A DNA stretch of 35,869 bases from an uncultured Sphingorhabdus sp. (lineage in GTDB: Bacteria; Pseudomonadota; Alphaproteobacteria; Sphingomonadales; Sphingomonadaceae). Below are positions 28,799 through 35,869 of this stretch, one piece after another; within the stretch, counting starts at the first letter, position 1; each line of letters opens with the position of its first letter. The notes below the pieces were generated by a model, which was not told the origin of the DNA, made no database searches, and saw nothing but the letters and a program-made list of their open reading frames with translations. The position numbers and the translations under genes are program-made. The stretch is from NCBI GenBank assembly GCA_937873665.1, contig CALMYW010000471.1, forward strand, positions 1 to 35,869. Reading direction: 5' to 3'.

Positions 28799-30385
28799 CT
28801 AGTGGTCGTGGCTGGCGCCGGCCTTGCCCAGGTCAGCCTTGAGCAGGAAGCTGTTTTTCGCGGCGTAGCGCTCGCCCGCGTTCAGACCCTCGACGATTTC
28901 GATGAGCTGGCCGTCGCCGCGCCCCAGTTCCACTGGCCGCGCCTCGAAGTCGGCGCCGTAGCGGCCGAACACGACGGTCCAGTCGCGCACGGTTTGGATC
29001 GCCTCCGCCGAGACCGCCACCGGCACCTCGACCTCGTCGGCCGTGATTTCGATGTTCACGGGCAGGCCGGGGCGCCAACGGCCCTCGGGATTGGGCAGCA
29101 CGACGCGCGCCTTCGCCGTGCGGGTCTGCTCGCCCACCAGGGCGCCGACATAGGAGACGGTACCGGTGCTTTGGGACGCGAACGCGACCGCCTTAACGCT
29201 GGCCTTCTGGCCAACCTTCACGGTGTTCAGATCCTTGGCATAGATGGTCGCCTCCGCCCACACCGTGGACAAATCGGCGATGAAGAAGATGTCCGCATCC
29301 TCCTTCACGGCCTCACCCAGGGAGATGTGCTTCTCGATCACGATGCCGTCGATGGGCGCGCGAATCTCGTACTGGGTCAGGCTGCCCCCGGTCGTCAGGC
29401 CGGTACCCAGCGCGGCCAGCTTCTGCCGCGTGCTCTCGATGGCGATCTCCGCCTCCTGCATGACGTTTCTCGCTTGCAGGTAGTCCTGCTCGGCGGAGAT
29501 CTTCTCTTCCCACAGACGCTTCTCGCGCTCGTAGGTCGTGCGCGCCAGGGTCAGGCGTTTCTGTGCGGCCAAGAGCTCGCTGCGCTGGTCAGCAAGTGCC
29601 TGGCTGGAGATCACCGCGAGGACCTGGCCCTTGCGCACCTGGTCGCCGACGCTGACAGGGGACGATTCGACGACACCGCTCAGGCGCGGCACCACATGCA
29701 CCAGGCGGTCCTCGTTGAAGCGGATCTCGCCGATCAACCGCAGGGCGCTCTCGATGCGCGCGGGGCCCGCGATCAGCACCTCGACGCCGTTCTGCCGCAC
29801 CTGCTCGTCGGTCATCGTCACGCGCGCCTCGACCTGGTCATAGGCGAAGCGATAGTCCTTGCCGTCATGCCGGGCGGCAATGGTCACCTTGAACGAATGG
29901 GGCTCCGCGACCACCGCATCGCCCTTGAGGTAGTCCTGCTCCGCCTCGAAGGCGAAGGTCTGGGGCGCTCGGCCGAGGCGTTCGAGCGTGACGCCGACCT
30001 GGCTGGCGGCCGGGTCGAGCGGCTTGCCGTCCTGGTAGCTGTAGACGCGAAACTCCGGCTCCACGCCCTGCTCGAAGATGGTGAGCTCGACCCCGTAGCC
30101 ATCCTGCGTGAACAGCTTGCCGCCGTGTGAGCCTTTCTGCGGGGGCTGGGCTTCATGGTGCTCGCCGTCGGCATGGTCCGCGTCGTCCGCATGGCCTGCT
30201 TCCGGTTTTTTGCCGTGGTGCTCCGCATCGCCATGACCAGCGGTCTCGGCGTGGTCCCCATGCCTGCCTCCCTCGCCTGACGGCCGCGTCTTTTCCGTGC
30301 CGAGGATCAGCCCGGCGAGCACTAGGCCGACCGCCAGGACGCCGACGATGGAAAGGATGTGCTTCATTTGTAGCTTGCGTTTCAT
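28799..30385 (-). CDS. czcB: CzcB-type periplasmic adaptor (membrane fusion protein)
   Basis: This 528-aa adaptor links CzcA to the outer-membrane channel. It has an N-terminal membrane anchor (about 8-28, HILSIVGVLAVGLVLAGLIL). A His/Asp/Glu-rich metal-binding region lies at about 40-85, with an unusual extra N-terminal beta domain after it. The classic lipoyl/hairpin/beta-barrel order follows: RLSGVVESSPVSVGDQVRKG, the coiled coil SELLAAQKRLTLARTTYERE, and IRAPIDGIVIEKHISLGEAV. The end is again His-rich (ASHDH). GGAGA precedes ATG 30385, 8 bases after the czcC stop. Confidence 0.92.
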   Translation of the reverse strand: MKRKLQMKHILSIVGVLAVGLVLAGLILGTEKTRPSGEGGRHGDHAETAGHGDAEHHGKKPEAGHADDADHADGEHHEAQPPQKGSHGGKLFTQDGYGVELTIFEQGVEPEFRVYSYQDGKPLDPAASQVGVTLERLGRAPQTFAFEAEQDYLKGDAVVAEPHSFKVTIAARHDGKDYRFAYDQVEARVTMTDEQVRQNGVEVLIAGPARIESALRLIGEIRFNEDRLVHVVPRLSGVVESSPVSVGDQVRKGQVLAVISSQALADQRSELLAAQKRLTLARTTYEREKRLWEEKISAEQDYLQARNVMQEAEIAIESTRQKLAALGTGLTTGGSLTQYEIRAPIDGIVIEKHISLGEAVKEDADIFFIADLSTVWAEATIYAKDLNTVKVGQKASVKAVAFASQSTGTVSYVGALVGEQTRTAKARVVLPNPEGRWRPGLPVNIEITADEVEVPVAVSAEAIQTVRDWTVVFGRYGADFEARPVELGRGDGQLIEIVEGLNAGERYAAKNSFLLKADLGKAGASHDH

Positions 30386-30393
30386 GTGGTCTC

Positions 30394-31701
30394 CTAGGGT
30401 GCCCGGGTAGCCGGTGCGCTCGTTGTGCGAGGCGATGCCTCACCGAGAAGGCGGTCAATCTCGGCGGCGGATCGATGGGCCTCGGCCAAGGCGCGCAAGC
30501 TCTGGGACTTGGCCTGAAGCAGGGTGCGCTGGGCGTCGAGCACGTCGAGAAAGCCGAATTTGCCCAGCTCAAAGCCCTTGGTCGCGGCATCGAAGGCGCT
30601 CTGTGCACCCGGCAAGATGTCCCGCTGCAGCAACTCCGTTTCCTGGCGTGCCGCATTCAGGCGCTCAAAGGCCGCCGCCAGCTCGGTGGAGAGGCGGATC
30701 TCGGCGGCAGAGAGCTCGTCGCGCGCCTTGTCGGTGCGGCGCAGGGCCTCCAGCAGGTTGCCTTGGTTGCGGTCGAAGATCGGCAGCGGGATCGAGACGC
30801 CGAAGATCGCCTGGGTGTCGTCGAACTCTCCATCGCGCTTGACGCCGAGGCTTAAGGTCACATCCGGAATGCGCCGACGCCGCTCCACCTCGGCCAGGGC
30901 CTGCCGGCGCTCGACCTCGATCCTGGCACGCTGGAGATTGGGCGAGGCGGCAAGGCGCGCGTTCAGCTCGGCCAGGTCGGGAAGCGGCGGCAGGGCCTGC
31001 GGATCGCCCTGGGCGCGCTCGAAACGGGGCGCCGGATTGCCCCAGGTGGCCGCCAGGCGCTTGCGCGCGGTGGCGAGTTCGCTGGCGGCCAGGGTCGCCT
31101 CGACCCGCACACTGGCCTCGGCCACTTGCGCCTTGGTCTCTTCTACTGGGGACACCTTGCCGGCCTTGACCCGTCGTGCGGCGGCCCCGGTCGCACGTTG
31201 GGCGAGATCGCCCGACACCTGGGCAAGGCGTAGACGTTCCTGTGCGACCAGCACCTCGAAGAACCCCGCCACCACGGCGGCGCGAATCTCGGCGCGTTTG
31301 GCGTCCAGCTCCAGGGAGGCGCCATCGCGGCCCCGCTCGGCGGCCTCGATCCGCGCCGCCCGCTTGCCGCCCAGCTCGATGGGCTGATTCAACTGGATGG
31401 TCGTGGTCTGCGTCACCCCGAGGGTGTCCTCGATCAGAGTCGAGAGCTCCGGGTTGGGCCGGGTTCGGGCCTGAACGATGGTGGCATCCACCGCCTCCAG
31501 CTCGCGCCCCGCCGCCGCCAGGTCAGGGTTGGTGGCGAGGGCCAGCTCCAGCGCCGCCCCCAGAGTGAGCGGGCCGGTCGGTTCGCTGGCGCGTGGCGCG
31601 CCTTGGGCCCAGGCCACGAACGGCGGCGCGAGCAGACAGAGCCATAGGGATAGGGATAGGGATAGGGATAGGGATAGGGATAGGGATAGCGTCGATCGCA
31701 T
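30394..31701 (-). CDS. czcC: CzcC-type outer-membrane efflux protein
   Basis: This 435-aa TolC-like channel forms the outer-membrane exit of the Czc-type pump. The signal peptide is odd: after MRST come many Ser-Leu pairs, encoded by a tandem 6-bp repeat (31644-31689), before WLCLLAPPFVAWA. The mature protein shows the two OEP repeats with long coiled helices (AALELALATNPDLAAAGREL, then IPLPIFDRNQGNLLEALRRT). GAGGAAA precedes ATG 31701. It sits between the CzcI-like gene and czcB. Family membership is clear; the repeat is discussed separately. Confidence 0.9.
   Translation of the reverse strand: MRSTLSLSLSLSLSLSLSLWLCLLAPPFVAWAQGAPRASEPTGPLTLGAALELALATNPDLAAAGRELEAVDATIVQARTRPNPELSTLIEDTLGVTQTTTIQLNQPIELGGKRAARIEAAERGRDGASLELDAKRAEIRAAVVAGFFEVLVAQERLRLAQVSGDLAQRATGAAARRVKAGKVSPVEETKAQVAEASVRVEATLAASELATARKRLAATWGNPAPRFERAQGDPQALPPLPDLAELNARLAASPNLQRARIEVERRQALAEVERRRRIPDVTLSLGVKRDGEFDDTQAIFGVSIPLPIFDRNQGNLLEALRRTDKARDELSAAEIRLSTELAAAFERLNAARQETELLQRDILPGAQSAFDAATKGFELGKFGFLDVLDAQRTLLQAKSQSLRALAEAHRSAAEIDRLLGEASPRTTSAPATRAP
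31644..31689. repeat. Tandem 6-bp repeat (ATAGGG, 7.7 copies) in the czcC signal sequence
   Basis: Seven full ATAGGG units plus four more bases run without error. On the coding (minus) strand each unit reads TCCCTA, two codons Ser-Leu. Gain or loss of a unit therefore keeps the frame and changes the hydrophobic length of the signal peptide. Confidence 0.92.
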
Positions 31702-31794
31702 GGGTTTCCTCGCTGTAAAGACAGAGGGCGAAGAACACCGGCGTGCGACATCGGGGCGCGGCCAAGGGCCGCACGGGGGTCAAGCGCTCGCCGG

Positions 31795-32166
31795 TCAGGC
31801 GTGCGCTAACGGGGGGCGGTCGAGGAGCAGGGGAATGTGGGAATGGAACCTGAGGGGCGGGTGGATGACGGTACCGTCGGACTGGGCCAGGGCTAACGCC
31901 AGATCAGTCTCCATGAGAATCACGGAAAGGCCATGGTGGCAATGGCTGCCGTGATGACCATCGTTGTTGTGGCCGTCGTTGTCCTGGTCGGCCGTCGCGG
32001 ACAGGTCGTGATCGGCATGCCCGGCGTCATGGTAGTCATGATCGTGGGCATGCACGCCCGAGGCTGCTGCGCCCCCGTCCAGATGCCCATGCATGCCAGC
32101 AGCCGCCGACCAGGCAGACTGGAGCGGCATGACGAGCATGAGCAGTATGGCGATTAGGCGACGCAT
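31795..32166 (-). CDS. CzcI-like His-rich periplasmic protein
   Basis: From ATG 32166 the product is 123 aa; an in-frame ATG three codons earlier (32175) is equally possible, and neither has a strong ribosome binding site. The start MRRLIAILLMLVMPLQSAWS is a signal peptide very like that of CzcI proteins. A His/Asp-rich middle follows (GHADHDLSATADQDNDGHNN and HHGSHCHHG). CzcI-type proteins are encoded first in czc operons and affect their metal response. It precedes czcC by 93 bases, consistent with that role. Confidence 0.7.
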   Translation of the reverse strand: MRRLIAILLMLVMPLQSAWSAAAGMHGHLDGGAAASGVHAHDHDYHDAGHADHDLSATADQDNDGHNNDGHHGSHCHHGLSVILMETDLALALAQSDGTVIHPPLRFHSHIPLLLDRPPLAHA

Positions 32167-32448
32167 GAGTGGCATTGTAGGGGCAAGGTCAAAGATCCAC
32201 CAACGGGCTTCATGGCCGCCGGCCTTCGTGCGGTCGGTTGGGGTGGCGAACACCCAGCGGTAGCTGACTTGTTATGGTGGGGCGCCTCACCGCTTACATC
32301 AACCGCCATCTCGCTCATCAGCGGGCTGCGGCGACCGCTCTGCCATCCTCGTGCGCCGTGATGGGCAGGTCCGTAACGCAGCCCTCGAAGATACCGATGT
32401 GCCGTCCATCGCCCCCAAAGAATTCGAAAGCGGCGTTGCTCGGCGACC

Positions 32449-32868
32449 TCACTTCGGCGTGAAGCGCGCCTGCTCCGGCCCCTTGCCGGCCAGCGCGATG
32501 CCGACCACCGCCTTCATGCCGGGCGTCGCCGCATAGGCTGCGATGCCCTTCATGCGGTTATCGCCGTCGGGGGCGAGGGTGGCCGTGACCCTGCCCTGGC
32601 TGGACAGGAGGGTGGCCGTGCCGGTCGCACCAAAGGTGGGGATCGCCTGCCCGGCGTGGTCGGTGACGTAGACCAGGATCGGGCGCTCCTGCGGCTCGCC
32701 GCCCTCCTTGGCCAGGACCAGCTCGTAGTGGTAGGGACCGGCCATACGCAACTGCCCGCCGTTGGGTGCCGCCACCGAGTCCAGATAGGCATCGTCATGG
32801 GCCAAGGCGCCGCCTGCCCCCAGGAGCAGCGCGGCAACCAAGGGGGTGATGAGATTTGTCTTATTCAT
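32449..32868 (-). CDS. Periplasmic protein next to the second RND pump
   Basis: From ATG 32868 the protein is 139 aa with a clear signal peptide (MNKTNLITPLVAALLLGAGG, cleavage after ALA). The mature part begins with HDDAYLDS and continues AAPNGGQLRMAGPYHYELVL; the rest is beta-rich (LVYVTDHAGQAIPTFGATGT). It is probably a periplasmic metal-resistance accessory; similar proteins occur beside HME-RND genes. The frame is open further upstream but that part is poor protein. The next 282 bases (32167-32448) toward the czc-type operon hold no gene I can support and must contain that operon's promoter. Confidence 0.72.
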   Translation of the reverse strand: MNKTNLITPLVAALLLGAGGALAHDDAYLDSVAAPNGGQLRMAGPYHYELVLAKEGGEPQERPILVYVTDHAGQAIPTFGATGTATLLSSQGRVTATLAPDGDNRMKGIAAYAATPGMKAVVGIALAGKGPEQARFTPK

Positions 32869-32917
32869 GATTGCACCGCGTGTGGTTGGGGCCCCTTCGG
32901 GGCCGATGGTTGAACGA

Positions 32918-35869
32918 TCAGAAACTCTCCGCCGCCTTGGCCGACTCGCCGGGAATCCCGGCCTGTCCACCCTCCCGGGCCGCCAACAGCCGCTCCAGCG
33001 GCTTCTCGCCCCAGCGCCAGAACATGACCGGGGTCAGCACGGTGTCGAGCAGGGTGGAGCTGATGAGCCCACCGAAGATCACCACCGCCACCGGGTGCAG
33101 GATCTCCTTGCCGGGGGCGTCGGCCCCGAGCAGGAGCGGCACCAGGGCGAAGGCGGCCACCAGGGCGGTCATCAGGACGGGGGTCAGGCGCTCCAGCGAG
33201 CCGCGCACGATCATGGGCCTGCCAAAGCGCTCCCCCTCGAAGGCACACAGGTTGACGAAGTGGGAGATCTTGAGGATGCCGTTGCGGGTGGCGATGCCGG
33301 TCAGGGTGATGAAGCCCACCAGGGCCGCCACCGACAGGGGCTGACCGGAGATCCACAGGGCGGCGACGCTGCCTACCAGGGCCAGCGGGATGTTGCCCAT
33401 GACGATCAGGGTCAGCACCGTGGAGCGGTAGCGGCCATAGAGCACCAGAAAGATCAGGGCGAGCGAGACCAGGGCCAGCAGCGCGATCAGGCGGGCCGCC
33501 TCCTCCTGGGCCTGGAACTGACCCTCCAGGGCCATGGAATAGCCCTCGGGCAGGGGCCTGGCCGCAAGCTCGGTGCGCACCGCCCGGACGATGGCCGACA
33601 TGTCGCCGCTGGCGTTGGCGGAGATGACGATGCGGCGCCGGGCGTTCTCGCGGCTGACCTGGTTGGGCCCGGTGCCATCCTCGATCTGGGCCAGGGTGGA
33701 GAGAGGGACATGCCCGCCCGGGGTCTCGATGGGCAGATTGTTGAGGTCGTAGAGCCCCCGTCCGGCCTCGGGCAGTCGCACCACCAGGTCGAAGCGCCGG
33801 TTGCCCTCGATGACCTGGGCGATCCGCTCGCCCTCGATCATGTGCGACAGGCTGCGCAGCAGGGCTCCGGGGGCCACGCCGTAGCGCGCCGCCTGCTCGT
33901 AGTCCAGGTGGACCTTGAGCTGCGGGATCAGGACCTGCTTCTCCACGGCCAGGTCGGCGATCCCGGGGATCTTCGCGAGGCGCTCGCGCAGGTCCGCGGC
34001 CAGGGCGCGCAGGGTATCCAGATCGTCGCCATAGATCTTGAGGGCGATCTGGGCGCGCACGCCGGAGAGCAGGTGGTCGAGGCGGTGGGAGATGGGCTGG
34101 CCGACGCTGCTCGAGGCCGGCAGCATCGCCAGCCGCGTGCGGATGTCGTCGATAATGGCCGCGCGACTGCGCCCGGACTCCCGCAGATCCACATCCATTT
34201 CCGTGGAGTGCACCCCCTCGGCGTGCTCGTCCAGCTCCGCCCGCCCGGTGCGCCGGCCCACCTGGGTCACCTCCGGCACCTGGGCGACGAGCTGCTCGGC
34301 CAGGGTGCCGATACGGTTGGACTCGGCCAGCGAGGTCCCAGGGTTGAGCAGTAGGCTGATGGTCAGGGTGCCCTCGTTGAAGGGGGGCAGGAAGGTGCGC
34401 GGGAAGAGGGGGACCGCAGCCGCAGCCAGGACGACAGCCGCCAAGGCGCCCATCAGGAGCAGCCCGCTCCGGCCGAAGGACCAGGCGAGCAGCCGCGCGT
34501 CCCAGGCCTTGAGCCGCGCCACCAGCGGGCTGTCGCCGTGGCCGAGGCGCTTCATCCTTGGCAGCAGGTAATAGGCCAGAACCGGGGTCAGGGTCACGGA
34601 GACCAGCATGCTGGCAAGGATGGAGACGATATAGGCGACACCCAGCGGGGTGAACAGCCGCCCCTCGATCCCCGGCAGGGCGAACAGGGGGACGAAGACC
34701 AGCACGATGATCAGGGTCGCGTAGACGATGGCCGAGCGCACCTCCAGGGTCGCCGCGGCGATCACCTCGGTCGCCGGTCGCGGCACCTCTGCGGCGCGAT
34801 TCTGCTTGAGTCGGCGCAGGACGTTCTCCACCCCCACCACGGCGTCGTCCACCAGCTCGCCGATGGCGATGGCGAGCCCCCCTAGGGTCATGGTGTTGAT
34901 GGACAGCCCCGCGTAGTGGAACACCAGGGCGGTGGCGAGCAGGGAGACCGGGATCGCCGTGAGCGAGATCAGGGTGGTGCGGACATTGAGCAGGAAGAGG
35001 AACAGGACCACGGCGACCAGGATGGCCCCGTCGCGCAGGGCCTCCTCGACGTTGGCGATGGACCGCTCGATGAAGTCCGCCTGCTTGAAGAGGAATTGCG
35101 GGGTCTCGATCCCGGACGGCAGGGCCTGTGACAGCTCGGCGATGGCCCCCTCGACAGCCCGGGTGAGGGTCAGGCTGTCGGCCCCCGGCTGTTTCTGCAC
35201 CGACAGGATCACCGCCGGCCTGGCGTTGTAGCCGGCGTCGCCGCGCTTCACGGCCGGGGCGAGCCGCGCCTCTGCCACCTGCTTGAGCAGGATCGGCTGG
35301 TCGCCCTTCACCGCCACCACCAGGTTCTGCAGGTCCTCGATGCGGGTGGTGCGCCCGATCTGGCGGATCAGGTATTCGCGCCCCTGGGCCTCCAGGAAGC
35401 CGCCGCTGGTGTTGGCGCCGAAGTCCTCCAACGCCTCCTCCAGGCGGTCGCGCTCGATCCCCAGGGCCTGGAGGCGCGCGGTGTCGAGCTCCACCCGAAA
35501 CTGCTTGACCTCCCCGCCGATGGGGATCACCTGGGCGATGCCGGGGATGGTCAGGAGCCGCGGGCGCACCACCCAGTCGGCGTACTCGCGCACCTGCATG
35601 GGGCTGACCTTGGCGGGGTCGGCGGGCAGGGCGATGAGCAGGATCTCGCCCATGATCGAGGAGATGGGCCCGAGCTGCGGCAGGATGCCCTCGGGCAACT
35701 GCTCGCGCACCAGGTTCAGGCGCTCGGTGACCTGCTGGCGGTTGCGGGAAATTTCGCGGGCCCACTCGGACTCAACATAAACCACCGACCGGCCGGTGCC
35801 CGCCCCCCGACGCACCCCCCGCCCCCCCCGGAAAACAGCCCCGCCGCTGAACAAGCTGGCCACCGCGCT
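32918..35869 (-). CDS. Second HME-RND efflux pump, 5' end cut by the window
   Basis: About 970 residues of a CzcA/CusA-family transporter, lacking the N-terminal TM1 region. TM4 carries AIAIGELVDDAVVGVENVLR (about 34820-34880), which differs from the DFG...DGA form of the czcA in this window. The substrate is therefore different or uncertain. The second half has LYGRYRSTVLTLIVMGNIPL and GFITLTGIATRNGILKISHF. From about 35770 to the edge the translation diverges from the family and the DNA has long G/C runs, suggesting sequence errors at a contig end rather than biology. It ends 49 bases before the periplasmic gene. Confidence 0.88.
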   Translation of the reverse strand, partial: SAVASLFSGGAVFRGGRGVRRGAGTGRSVVYVESEWAREISRNRQQVTERLNLVREQLPEGILPQLGPISSIMGEILLIALPADPAKVSPMQVREYADWVVRPRLLTIPGIAQVIPIGGEVKQFRVELDTARLQALGIERDRLEEALEDFGANTSGGFLEAQGREYLIRQIGRTTRIEDLQNLVVAVKGDQPILLKQVAEARLAPAVKRGDAGYNARPAVILSVQKQPGADSLTLTRAVEGAIAELSQALPSGIETPQFLFKQADFIERSIANVEEALRDGAILVAVVLFLFLLNVRTTLISLTAIPVSLLATALVFHYAGLSINTMTLGGLAIAIGELVDDAVVGVENVLRRLKQNRAAEVPRPATEVIAAATLEVRSAIVYATLIIVLVFVPLFALPGIEGRLFTPLGVAYIVSILASMLVSVTLTPVLAYYLLPRMKRLGHGDSPLVARLKAWDARLLAWSFGRSGLLLMGALAAVVLAAAAVPLFPRTFLPPFNEGTLTISLLLNPGTSLAESNRIGTLAEQLVAQVPEVTQVGRRTGRAELDEHAEGVHSTEMDVDLRESGRSRAAIIDDIRTRLAMLPASSSVGQPISHRLDHLLSGVRAQIALKIYGDDLDTLRALAADLRERLAKIPGIADLAVEKQVLIPQLKVHLDYEQAARYGVAPGALLRSLSHMIEGERIAQVIEGNRRFDLVVRLPEAGRGLYDLNNLPIETPGGHVPLSTLAQIEDGTGPNQVSRENARRRIVISANASGDMSAIVRAVRTELAARPLPEGYSMALEGQFQAQEEAARLIALLALVSLALIFLVLYGRYRSTVLTLIVMGNIPLALVGSVAALWISGQPLSVAALVGFITLTGIATRNGILKISHFVNLCAFEGERFGRPMIVRGSLERLTPVLMTALVAAFALVPLLLGADAPGKEILHPVAVVIFGGLISSTLLDTVLTPVMFWRWGEKPLERLLAAREGGQAGIPGESAKAAESF

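Noticed and set aside
32274..32462. 62-aa plus-strand frame in the czc-type promoter region
   Set aside because: No family resemblance, no ribosome binding site, and its place is where the minus-strand operon promoter should lie.

Overview
The window is GC-rich and dense in genes. Codon choice, the metal-resistance gene families and the general look suggest a gammaproteobacterium, possibly a purple sulfur bacterium (Chromatiales). That placement is inference, because no rRNA or housekeeping gene is present. The window falls into an accessory defence island (about 1-18.8 kb), a recombinase junction (18.8-19.9 kb) and a heavy-metal resistance region (19.9-35.9 kb).

Left edge (1-1.08 kb): a perfect AT-rich inverted repeat, a broken fragment of a DEAD/DEAH restriction-type helicase, a small plasmid-type protein, and a 75-nt imperfect palindrome. 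These look like the scar of earlier insertions and deletions.

Defence island, part 1 (1.08-16.9 kb): a WYL-domain regulator points away from a rightward run of genes. First come a 57-aa basic protein, a DUF1508 protein, a two-helix membrane protein, a WGR-domain protein and a ribbon-helix-helix protein. Then follow a DUF499 ATPase, a 206-aa protein of the kind encoded beside DUF499 genes, a DUF1156 DNA methyltransferase, a Schlafen-AlbA/GHKL ATPase, a minimal nucleotidyltransferase and a 1297-aa helicase with an N-terminal PLD-like domain. The helicase-methylase-ATPase core matches the type of anti-phage system that surveys call Hma (name from memory). The extra genes (WGR, RHH, AlbA-GHKL, orphan nucleotidyltransferase) may be part of a less described variant.

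Defence island, part 2 (16.9-18.7 kb, minus strand): a compact, more AT-rich retron-like module. It has a reverse transcriptase with NAxxH, YMDD and VTG motifs, an overlapping Xre-type HTH gene, and a 55-aa cationic/hydrophobic protein. A roughly 430-nt non-coding leader full of hairpins lies upstream and is the best place for an msr-msd RNA. One hairpin would bury the ribosome binding site of the 55-aa gene. This module is the most interesting candidate for a poorly described system.

Junction (18.8-19.9 kb): a serine recombinase with an unusual 86-aa N-terminal extension, preceded by repeated half-sites that look like a resolution/crossover site.

Metal region (19.9-35.9 kb, nearly all minus strand): a copper group (SHOCT protein, Met-rich periplasmic protein, CopA-type P1B ATPase), an IS1595-type transposase remnant, and a czc-type operon (CzcI-like, CzcC, CzcB, PII-like regulator, CzcA, EamA exporter with a His-rich tail, periplasmic protein). 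Last come a periplasmic protein and a second HME-RND pump that runs off the right edge. The last ~100 bases there look corrupted. The CzcC signal peptide carries a tandem 6-bp repeat encoding a Ser-Leu run whose length could vary without changing frame.
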